From assembly GCA_007118765.1 (NCBI GenBank), contig SKQZ01000018.1, forward strand, positions 1 to 6,105: a stretch of 6,105 nucleotides of DNA, in the 5' to 3' direction. Positions 1 through 4,329 of this stretch are shown here, piece after piece; the stretch's first letter is position 1; each line of letters begins with the position of its first letter. The notes beneath the pieces were generated by a model. It searched no databases, was not told the origin of the DNA, and was given only the letters and a program-made list of their open reading frames with translations. The translations under genes and the position numbers were made by a program. The stretch comes from Candidatus Hydrogenedentota bacterium (GTDB lineage Bacteria; Hydrogenedentota; Hydrogenedentia; Hydrogenedentales; CAITNO01).

Positions 1-1
1 A

Positions 2-97
2 GAAGGCGAACCAGAAGGCGAACCAGAAGGCGAACCAGAAGGCGAACCTGAAGGCGAACCCGAGGGCGAACCCGAAGGCGAACCAGAAGGCGAACCT
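2..97 (+). repeat. 12-bp tandem repeat, eight copies, coding for EGEP
   Basis: Eight consecutive 12-bp units with consensus GAAGGCGAACCA, differing almost only in the third base of the proline codon (CCA/CCT/CCC) and one GAA/GAG change. The array is in frame with the CHRD protein and encodes (EGEP)8. It probably continues left of the window. The near identity at the DNA level suggests recent expansion by slippage or recombination, which would change the linker length in steps of four residues without a frameshift. Confidence 0.95.
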
Positions 98-604
98 CCT
101 CTTGTGACCTTTTTGTGTCGCACCGTCTTGAATAGCAGCCAAGTGGTGCCGCCAACAGACTCAAACGCCACCGGCAATGCCCAGTTTGATCTTCGCGAAG
201 ACGATGTGATGCTGACCATCACGCACACGGTGACCACGGCAACCGAAGCCTTTATTCACAGTGGAGCATCCGGCGCCAACGGACCCGCAATATTCGATTT
301 GGGTGATGCTACAAGCCCGATAGTGGTGTCCCTGTCTTTTGAGGACTACATGACGCTGGTTGATTCCCCACACTATATCGTCATTACCAGCCGCGCCCAC
401 ACAACAGGCGAAATACGCGGGCAAATTATTGACTGCCCCGACCTTGATGATGTTGAAGGCGAACCTGAAGACGACGATGATGAACCCGTTGAGCAATGCT
501 GCCGTGGTTTTGACCCCAGCGATGGCGGTATTCTTCTGCTTCTACTCTCATTTTTGTCCTTGTTCTTCTTCGTAGGCGGTGATGTGCGCCCCGGGAAACC
601 ATAG
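2..604 (+). CDS. Secreted CHRD-domain protein with EGEP repeats and C-terminal membrane tail (5' partial)
   Basis: The reading frame is open from the window edge, so the N-terminus is missing; 200 residues are visible. In order: eight EGEP repeats (residues 1-32), a CHRD-like beta domain (about 36-143), an acidic linker with another EGEP (VEGEPEDDDDEPVEQ), a Cys-Cys pair, and a hydrophobic stretch (GGILLLLLSFLSLFFFVGG) before a short tail DVRPGKP and a TAG stop. The CHRD call rests on the opening motif SSQVVPPTDSNATGNAQF and the closing motif YIVITSRAHTTGEIRGQI, which match the family pattern of VPP...ATG...F and Y..V.T....GEIRGQ. CHRD domains occur in chordin and in many exported bacterial proteins; their bacterial role is poorly defined. 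The tail suggests membrane anchoring or a C-terminal sorting signal, although there is no strong basic cluster after the hydrophobic part. An internal GTG at 104 is not the start, because the frame continues upstream in the repeats. Domain call confident, function unknown. Confidence 0.85.
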   Translation, partial: EGEPEGEPEGEPEGEPEGEPEGEPEGEPEGEPPLVTFLCRTVLNSSQVVPPTDSNATGNAQFDLREDDVMLTITHTVTTATEAFIHSGASGANGPAIFDLGDATSPIVVSLSFEDYMTLVDSPHYIVITSRAHTTGEIRGQIIDCPDLDDVEGEPEDDDDEPVEQCCRGFDPSDGGILLLLLSFLSLFFFVGGDVRPGKP

Positions 605-950
605 AAACGATATCGCTGAAATAAGGTTGCTTGTACTGTAAAGTGGGCGTGTGTCTACGAGAACACGTGTATCCTGATAATGCCGTTGAACGGGACTGAC
701 ATCGTATTTTGCGTCCTTTCACGCGGCAAAATACGGCCATCTGGCCTAACCCGATGGGCGACGCACAAATAACAACAGGAGATACAGGCACATAACTGCA
801 CACGGTGAAACCGGCAGGGTGCAATCTTGCGCTTATGAATGGTCATCTCCGATGCGGGTATGGTAGACTAAAGACACGACATTTGTAACAAGCAACCGGG
901 ATATTCCGTCTGACTCGTTAACGCGGGATTATATCCACGCAAGAGGGGGT
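605..950. other. Non-coding spacer between the CHRD gene and the MNT-HEPN operon
   Basis: These 346 bases hold no credible gene; the ORFs here lack recognisable motifs and good ribosome binding sites. Two inverted repeats are visible. One is at 648-667, CGTGT...ACACG with TCT/AGA inside, a one-base bulge and a 3-base loop, about 45 bases after the CHRD stop. The second is the longer one at 703-735 listed separately. Neither is followed by a T-run, so neither is a typical intrinsic terminator. No convincing sigma-70 promoter for the 951 gene could be placed: a TATATC at 930-935 has a TTGACA-like CTGACT only 14 bases upstream, which is too close. Confidence 0.6.
703..735. repeat. Perfect 10-bp inverted repeat (stem-loop)
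   Basis: CGTATTTTGC at 703-712 is exactly reverse-complemented by GCAAAATACG at 726-735, with a 13-base loop. It lies about 100 bases downstream of the CHRD stop and about 215 bases upstream of the MNT gene. There is no T-tract after it on either strand. It could be an RNA 3'-end stabiliser, a protein binding site, or a remnant of a repeat; the sequence does not decide. Confidence 0.5.
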
Positions 951-1271
951 ATGAACGCATTAGATAAAAAAGTGCTGCAACAATTAAAGCAGATGCTCCA
1001 AGAGCGTGTAAACGTACACCAAATTATCCTATTTGGTTCGCGAGCGCGGGGTGATGCGGATGCCGAGTCCGATATGGATGTCCTGGTGATTGTAGACCAG
1101 CCCATAAACCGCGAGGTACGGCATGCTGTCTCGGAATGTACTTGGCAGGCAGGCTTTGATGCAGGTATTGTCGTAACGGCTATCCTGTTTGCCCGTGACG
1201 AATGGGAAAATGGTCCGGAGTACTACGCTCCCTTGGCCGAAGCGGTGCGGACCGAAGGAGTGCCGGTATGA
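951..1271 (+). CDS. MNT-type minimal nucleotidyltransferase (antitoxin-like partner of HEPN)
   Basis: A 106-residue protein with the nucleotidyltransferase signature: ILFGSRARGDADAESDMDVLVIV places Gly-Ser at 29-30 and the metal-binding aspartates at 41 and 43. Asp70 in GFDAGIVVTAI is a candidate for the third carboxylate. The length is normal for stand-alone MNT proteins. Such proteins are typically encoded beside a HEPN protein; in characterised HepT/MntA pairs the MNT protein neutralises the HEPN RNase by AMPylating it. That activity is known from the family, not shown here. The ATG at 951 follows a purine-rich GAGGGGG stretch at short spacing. The next gene starts within this gene's stop codon (ATGA), so the two are translationally coupled. 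All key active-site residues visible in this half are intact, in contrast to its truncated partner. Confidence 0.9.
   Translation: MNALDKKVLQQLKQMLQERVNVHQIILFGSRARGDADAESDMDVLVIVDQPINREVRHAVSECTWQAGFDAGIVVTAILFARDEWENGPEYYAPLAEAVRTEGVPV
1255..1260 (+). promoter_or_regulatory. Ribosome binding site that sets the HEPN start
   Basis: AAGGAG lies inside the end of the MNT gene, seven bases before ATG 1268. It supports the start in the ATGA overlap over an in-frame ATG at 1202, which would add 22 residues read out of frame from the MNT gene. Confidence 0.75.
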
Positions 1272-1483
1272 ATCAGGATGAGGCTGTCGCAATCCTGATC
1301 AAGTACCGCGTGGAACAAGCGAACAAGGCCATAGAAGACGCGTTATGCCTTGAGGCTGGAAATGGCAGCCCCCGCAGCATCATTAACCGCACCTATTACG
1401 CCATGTTTTATGCCGTGCTTGCCCTATTGTTGCGCGAGGGGAAATCCTATGCAAAACATTCGGGGGTGATTGGCGGCTGTTAA
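1268..1483 (+). CDS. HEPN-domain protein, C-terminally truncated (toxin-like partner of MNT)
   Basis: This ORF gives 71 residues, whereas HEPN partners of MNT proteins are usually about 120-140. The recognisable part is the N-terminal helical half: RVEQANKAIEDALCLEAGN, then SIINRTYYAMFYAVLALLL (residues 37-55), then KSYAKHSGVI (59-68). This matches the common HEPN pattern of R.YYAMFHA.LALL followed by KHSGVI. Right after GVI the sequence reads GGC and stops, while relatives continue with a phenylalanine-rich segment and a later helix carrying a conserved R..ADY-type motif. The His usual in AMFH is Tyr here (AMFY). The protein therefore probably cannot form a complete HEPN fold or active RNase. 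Its TAA overlaps the stop of the opposite-strand carboxypeptidase, so the truncation coincides with a gene junction. It could also be an assembly join. HEPN identity is fairly sure; whether the product is functional is doubtful. Confidence 0.8.
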   Translation: MNQDEAVAILIKYRVEQANKAIEDALCLEAGNGSPRSIINRTYYAMFYAVLALLLREGKSYAKHSGVIGGC

Positions 1484-2763
1484 CGCTTATCCTTTGCCCG
1501 GGGCTGTGATTCGTCTGCGAGATACGTTTTGATTGCTTCCGCGAGGGAACGGCCAAAGGCGCGGGCGCTTTCCGCAGTCACCGGTACGCCGTGAACATTG
1601 GCATAGGGAATCTCAAGCGTACCCGAAAACCATATCCCCGGGATGCCTCCCGCCCAGCGTCCGAAACTGAGCCCCCCGTCCAAATTGGACGCAGTGTTCC
1701 AGGCTACGCCGTGGGGCAGGTTGTCCGACGCACGGTAGGGGAGGGGGCCGTCGTTCACTTCTTCCAAGAGTGCGCCAAAGGCCTGCTGACTCTCCCAGAT
1801 CGCTGAATCAGCGCTGCCCACAATATAAATGTGTTCGTTATAGTCTCCCCGGATGTAAGGACAATGCAGGTCGAGGGCGATGCGCAGCAGTCCGTCCGAC
1901 CATTCTGGCACAAGAGTCCGCAACGCCGCCACCTCGGGATAAATGCTCTCGCCAACATAGTCCCGATTGTGATCGCGGGGCCGTCGGTTTTTGCCCTGAT
2001 CGCCCTGCTCCACGCCGTCCTTGTCCATAAACGGTATCGCGAGCACTTCCACATGCTCCTGAAACCACGCGCCCACCGGGTCATCGGCAAGAACCGCGTC
2101 CAGAATGCCTTCCAACACAAAACTGGCCATGCTTTCACAGGCATGGTGCCGGGCGGTGAGTAAGACCCGATGCTTCGGGTTGCCAGTCAAACAGCCCGCA
2201 CGCAACAATTCCACTTCCCGTCCGGCCAGGCTCTTGCAAAGCACGTCCGCCTCAAGGGCGGCGGATGCATCGTGGGCCTGCAGGAACGCGCACAGATCCG
2301 ATTCCACGTAGGGAACGGCAAAGGCAAACCACGCTTCCGAGGTCGGGCCGTCAAAGGTATACGTGAAAGACGCGTCAACAACATGGTCCGCGCCAAGCCA
2401 GCACCAGGACGCGCCGCCGTCCGTGCTTACCGCCGGGCCACGCACCCCGATGGGATTGGGCCGTCCAAAATCAAAGGTCAACGTTTTTCCCGCCGGAACA
2501 TCCGCTACCCTGAAATTCCAGTAGAACCACCATCCCTCCGTATCACGCAGATCCGGGCGAAGATGAACGGTATCACCGTCTATCCGCTCAACAAGGATGT
2601 TACCGCCGGGAAAAGCCGCATCAATGGAAAAGGATTCACCACCGACCGCCGACAATCCAAAGGCAATGAAAACAACAAAGGCCATGCAAAAATACCCCAG
2701 ACACCACCGCCTTTTGGGCAACACACCTGTGCGGCAAACACCACGGAAATAAAAAGCAACCAT
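1480..2763 (-). CDS. Exported M14-family zinc carboxypeptidase (cytosolic-carboxypeptidase-like group)
   Basis: With the start at 2763 this is a 427-residue protein. Residues 1-42 look like a signal peptide with a long n-region (PKRRW, then CMAFVVFIAFGLSAVGG). An N-terminal beta domain (about 43-165; LRPDLRDTEGWWFYWNFR, VSTDGGASWCWLG) resembles the domain preceding the catalytic domain in CCP/Nna1-type carboxypeptidases. The catalytic domain follows. Zinc ligands are His207 and Glu210 in RHHACES and His300 in LDLHCPY; substrate-binding Asn266-Arg267 lie in RDHNRDY; the general-base glutamate is probably Glu384 in GTLEIPY. All are present, so an active metallopeptidase removing C-terminal residues in the periplasm is likely; the substrate is unknown. 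The start at 2763 is chosen because GAAAGGGA stands five bases before it. An upstream in-frame ATG at 2802 lies inside the terminal repeat of a MITE-like element. The gene runs toward the truncated HEPN gene and shares TTAA with its stop. Confidence 0.88.
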   Translation of the reverse strand: MVAFYFRGVCRTGVLPKRRWCLGYFCMAFVVFIAFGLSAVGGESFSIDAAFPGGNILVERIDGDTVHLRPDLRDTEGWWFYWNFRVADVPAGKTLTFDFGRPNPIGVRGPAVSTDGGASWCWLGADHVVDASFTYTFDGPTSEAWFAFAVPYVESDLCAFLQAHDASAALEADVLCKSLAGREVELLRAGCLTGNPKHRVLLTARHHACESMASFVLEGILDAVLADDPVGAWFQEHVEVLAIPFMDKDGVEQGDQGKNRRPRDHNRDYVGESIYPEVAALRTLVPEWSDGLLRIALDLHCPYIRGDYNEHIYIVGSADSAIWESQQAFGALLEEVNDGPLPYRASDNLPHGVAWNTASNLDGGLSFGRWAGGIPGIWFSGTLEIPYANVHGVPVTAESARAFGRSLAEAIKTYLADESQPRAKDKR

Positions 2764-2768
2764 CAGCG

Positions 2769-2776
2769 TCCCTTTC
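2769..2776 (-). promoter_or_regulatory. Ribosome binding site of the carboxypeptidase gene
   Basis: On the minus strand GAAAGGGA precedes ATG 2763 by five bases. The competing ATG at 2802 has GGGGTGA upstream, but that sequence is part of the hairpin and terminal repeat of the adjacent element, so the site here is the better explanation of the start. Confidence 0.55.
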
Positions 2777-2789
2777 GGATTTGTATTCA

Positions 2790-2981
2790 GGCTAGCCCGC
2801 ATATTTCACCCCGCCGTGGCGGGGTTGCGCCTGCGAATCTAACACCATATCAGGCGCTTTACTTGCCCGCCGACTTCGACGTGTACTAACACGCTGTCAG
2901 CCGGCGGCCTACGCAAAGCACCTGCTCTGGCGCAATCTTCACCGGCTCACGACGAAACTTGGTGAAATATCCGGGCTAGCC
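2790..2981. mobile_element. MITE-like element with 21-bp terminal inverted repeats
   Basis: The left end (2790-2810) begins GGCTAGCCCGC and continues ATATTTCACC. The right end (2961-2981) is its reverse complement, GGTGAAATAT then CCGGGCTAGCC, with one mismatch in 21. CTAG occurs at 2792-2795 and 2976-2979; it could be a 4-bp target duplication around a 180-bp core (2796-2975), but because CTAG is itself a palindrome it may simply be part of the repeat. The interior is an imperfect palindrome around about 2886: TTGCGCC 2825-2831 with GGCGCAA 2929-2935; CAGGCGCTTTACT 2851-2863 with a 10-of-13 partner at 2912-2924; and a central CGTGT-ACTA-ACACG hairpin at 2880-2893. There is no transposase here. 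A non-autonomous transposon or internally deleted insertion sequence fits best; a structured RNA or binding-site cluster is the alternative. The parent family cannot be named with confidence. Confidence 0.6.
2809..2857. other. Two adjacent GC-rich hairpins inside the MITE-like element
   Basis: CCCCGCC (2809-2815), GT, GGCGGGG (2818-2824) is a perfect inverted repeat, folding as CCCCGC-CGTG-GCGGGG. Three bases on, GCGCCTG (2827-2833) pairs with CAGGCGC (2851-2857) across a 17-base loop. Read on the minus strand, these hairpins would stand in the 5' leader of the carboxypeptidase mRNA, about 45 bases before its start codon. No T-run follows them on the minus strand, so they are not intrinsic terminators in that direction. 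Confidence 0.5.
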
Positions 2982-3012
2982 GTAGATTATCTTTGGAGCA
3001 GTGCCCGATCCC

Positions 3013-3042
3013 ATCTTACAAGACAGGATGATACGCTTGCAA
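3013..3042 (-). promoter_or_regulatory. Weak candidate promoter for the carboxypeptidase gene
   Basis: On the minus strand TTGCAA (3042-3037) and TAAGAT (3018-3013) are 18 bases apart, each matching four of six sigma-70 consensus positions. If used, the transcript would carry the whole MITE-like element as a leader of roughly 240 bases. Such matches are common by chance. Confidence 0.2.
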
Positions 3043-3142
3043 AAGTCACACCGTTATGCGTCGTGGCCTGTGTTTCCCGCCCTCCTTGTCGCTCAAGATA
3101 TTGCTCTCCAACGGTAGCGACACGCTGAAAAGGCATAGTAAC

Positions 3143-3174
3143 GTAACAATCATTTGTGTTATTCTGTAATTACA
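3143..3174 (+). promoter_or_regulatory. Candidate promoter with overlapping palindrome TGTAATTACA
   Basis: GTAACA (3143-3148, four of six matches to TTGACA) and TGTAAT (3165-3170, five of six to TATAAT) are 16 bases apart, about 90 bases before the start at 3260. The -10 element is half of a perfect 10-bp palindrome, TGTAATTACA (3165-3174), which could be an operator for a dimeric regulator. The local AT-richness supports promoter function, but this is a visual call only. Confidence 0.35.
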
Positions 3175-3259
3175 TGGTGTAGCATGGAAGTTAGCAGATT
3201 AAGAATGGCGACATGATCCAATACGAATGCTCTGCAATGGAACTGGAAAGGAGGAGGCT

Positions 3260-3820
3260 ATGGCTGTGCTTGTTGAGGCTATTTCTGTGGTCGTGCGACG
3301 CGACGCAATCAATGCGAAATATCGTGGCGGATGGTCTGCGTATGTTGAGGACGCGCCGAATGTAACCCTGTGTTACGACGATGATCTTGCCCGTATCGGG
3401 TTCATGATGCCATGGGAAACGGAGGTGTTCATCAACCGGCTGACGGAGCATGGCTTGATTTTCCTCGCCGACAACAAGGCCCAAGACATCGCTGTTGTTG
3501 ATCAGCAAGTCGGTCCGTTAACAGAATGTGATTGGTTAGAGTTTGCGAAGATTTCCCATGGGGAATCCGGGGGCAAAGTCTCTGCCTGCTGGTTATTTGA
3601 AGGACCGAGAACCGCCTATGGGGTGCATTTTTCCAGTAAGACGATGAATCTGGCCGTACCCCCAGGATGGGAGTTCGAAGATTCGTTGAGTCATGATTTT
3701 ACCTTTGTCCCTAATGAGGAGATTGAAGGCCGTTTACAGTTCTTGCGCACTGAAAACGGGGTGAATGTTTACCTTGACCGGGAGACCGGAGAAGAGGTCT
3801 TCGGCGGCGAACAGCCGTGA
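3260..3820 (+). CDS. Hypothetical soluble protein, 186 aa
   Basis: I do not recognise a named family. The start at 3260 follows AAAGGAGGAGG (3247-3257), one of the strongest ribosome binding sites possible, so it is preferred over an ATG at 3227 that would add 11 residues, part of them read from this site. There is no signal peptide, membrane helix or coiled coil, so the protein should be cytoplasmic. The N-terminal part (MAVLVEAISVVVRRDAI, then KYRGGWSAYVEDAPNVTLC) looks like a compact alpha/beta fold. It is followed by IGFMMPWETEVFINRLTEHGL, by DIAVVDQQVGP and CDWLEF around residues 78-96, and by an acidic, beta-rich C-terminal half with several aromatic residues. The pattern reads like a conserved globular protein rather than a spurious ORF. 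No neighbour on the same strand lies close enough to form an operon. Function unknown; an immunity-type role is possible but unsupported. Confidence 0.85.
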   Translation: MAVLVEAISVVVRRDAINAKYRGGWSAYVEDAPNVTLCYDDDLARIGFMMPWETEVFINRLTEHGLIFLADNKAQDIAVVDQQVGPLTECDWLEFAKISHGESGGKVSACWLFEGPRTAYGVHFSSKTMNLAVPPGWEFEDSLSHDFTFVPNEEIEGRLQFLRTENGVNVYLDRETGEEVFGGEQP

Positions 3821-3854
3821 GTGACCGCCAAATACATATATGGTCGGAGCCGTA

Positions 3855-3888
3855 TTGCAATTTCGGGGATCATGCGTAGCAATTGCAA
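3855..3888. repeat. Perfect 8-bp inverted repeat 35 bases after the 3260-3820 gene
   Basis: TTGCAATT (3855-3862) and AATTGCAA (3881-3888) are exact reverse complements across an 18-base loop. No T-run follows on the plus strand. The position after a stop codon suggests an mRNA 3' structure, but the AT-rich stem is weak. Confidence 0.4.
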
Positions 3889-3959
3889 CAGGGCACGGTT
3901 GTTCGGTATCCGAATCTTATGGCGCGTACAGCAGAAGTCATAGCGACGCGACTTCATTG

Positions 3960-4072
3960 CATCGTCATTGCGAACAACGTGACGCGATCTCCCTACATCG
4001 TCTCGCGAGCGCAGCGACGCGATCTCATGTCCCAGATTGCCGCGTCGGGCTACCGCCCTCCTCGCAAAGACG
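3960..4072. repeat. Cluster of three dispersed-repeat units (GTCATTGCGA...GCGATCTC type)
   Basis: Unit A (3960-3992) and unit B (3997-4029) are direct copies. Both begin CATCGTC, continue with TTGCGA or CGCGA, and end GACGCGATCTC, 28-29 bases later. Unit C (4034-4072) is inverted: AGATTGCCGCGTC ... CCTCGCAAAGACG. B and C can pair as a hairpin (GACGCG-ATCT 4016-4025 with AGAT...CGCGTC 4034-4046). A further CGCAAAGACG lies at 4142-4151, and GCGACGCGACTTC at 3943-3955 looks like a partial copy. Repeats of the form CGTCATTGCGAG...GCAATCTC are widespread intergenic repeats in many bacterial genomes, and this cluster reads as a degenerate version. It is not a CRISPR array: units are adjacent, divergent and of mixed orientation. 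Confidence 0.65.
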
Positions 4073-4093
4073 GTGGTGGTCGGTATAAAGTAG

Positions 4094-4114
4094 AAGCGGT
4101 TTCGAGCCGTTTTT
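4094..4114 (+). terminator. Weak candidate intrinsic terminator
   Basis: CGGTT (4097-4101), loop TCG, AGCCG (4105-4109) forms a 5-bp stem with one G-T pair, extendable by flanking A-T pairs, followed by TTTTT (4110-4114). It is about 275 bases after the plus-strand gene ending at 3820, which is far but possible. A second perfect hairpin, ACGCGG (4115-4120) with CCGCGT (4128-4133), follows at once. Confidence 0.3.
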
Positions 4115-4174
4115 ACGCGGCAGGATACCGCGTCTACGATTCGCAAAGACGATTGTGATATTGGCTTTATTCGA

Positions 4175-4226
4175 TGAATCGCCGCCGCAGGTGGTGGTGA
4201 TTCACAAGGGCTGCCGCCGCAGGTGG
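4175..4226. repeat. Hairpin plus 14-bp direct repeat at the end of the minus-strand unit
   Basis: GCCGCCGCAGGTGG occurs at 4181-4194 and again at 4213-4226, a 32-base period. The first copy is embedded in a 30-base palindrome-like stretch (TGAATC 4175-4180 pairing with GATTCA 4199-4204), which on the plus strand can pair throughout if G-U pairs are allowed. The second copy can fold as CCGCC/GGCGG. On the minus strand the 4175-4204 structure begins at the stop codon of the small ORF and may serve as its 3' end, although no T-run follows. Confidence 0.5.
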
Positions 4227-4297
4227 CGGAGTTCGCGATCCGTTTCCTCCCATTGCCGCACGAGTTCACGCCGCCCTTCCACGCTTGGATGTTTCAT
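4202..4297 (-). CDS. Possible 31-aa charged helical ORF downstream of the duplicated protein gene
   Basis: An ATG at 4297 opens 31 codons to a TGA at 4202, reading MKHPSVEGRRELVRQWEE and then TDRELRHLRRQPL. The peptide is rich in Arg and Glu and should form an amphipathic helix. It begins 32 bases after the stop of the 4330-6105 gene on the same strand, so it could be the last gene of that transcript. A modest GGAAA stands eight bases upstream of the ATG. The HPSVEGRRELVRQW portion resembles the start of small hypothetical proteins I have a vague memory of, which would be longer; if so, this copy is cut short where the GCCGCCGCAGG repeats begin. No function can be given, and it may be non-coding. 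Confidence 0.35.
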   Translation of the reverse strand: MKHPSVEGRRELVRQWEETDRELRHLRRQPL

Positions 4298-4329
4298 GGT
4301 ATTGTTTCCAGCAGTTGCGTGGTGCGGCG

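Larger units (their letters stand above)
2982..3259. other. Non-coding spacer between the divergent carboxypeptidase and hypothetical genes
   Basis: No ORF with recognisable motifs is present on either strand. The region was read specifically for a displaced C-terminal half of the HEPN gene and none was found. It should carry the promoters of the two divergent genes; the weak candidates are listed separately. Confidence 0.5.
3821..4201. other. Repeat-rich non-coding region
   Basis: About 380 bases between the end of the hypothetical gene and the small ORF on the opposite strand. ORFs here have no motifs and run through repeat units in every frame. The content is inverted and dispersed repeats, itemised separately (3855-3888, 3960-4072, 4094-4133, 4175-4226). 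Confidence 0.6.

Noticed and set aside
2..97. Tandem repeats as a CRISPR array
   Set aside because: Units are 12 bp, directly adjacent without spacers, and in frame with a protein.
104..106. GTG as the start of the CHRD gene
   Set aside because: The frame is open upstream through the EGEP repeats to the window edge and no ribosome binding site precedes this codon.
426..846. Minus-strand ORFs across the end of the CHRD gene and the spacer
   Set aside because: They are Arg/Cys/His-rich, lack motifs and good ribosome binding sites, and one overlaps the well-supported CHRD frame.
2764..2802. ATG at 2802 as the carboxypeptidase start
   Set aside because: It falls in the terminal repeat of the element and adds 13 residues before a better start with GAAAGGGA at five bases.
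2170..2889. Plus-strand ORF of 239 aa
   Set aside because: It is antisense to the carboxypeptidase, whose catalytic motifs are all intact, and it runs on into the MITE-like element. The translation is Arg/Pro-rich with no motif.
2825..2940. Integron attC site (ATCTAAC at 2837-2843 fits the RYYYAAC core)
   Set aside because: No matching GTTRRRY core is found at the other end in the right orientation, and the symmetry is better explained by the 21-bp inverted ends.
2982..3250. Displaced C-terminal half of the HEPN protein, which would make 1480-2981 an insertion
   Set aside because: Reading the plus-strand frame that opens at 2982 and checking the others for the expected FVK...R..ADY-like segment found nothing similar.
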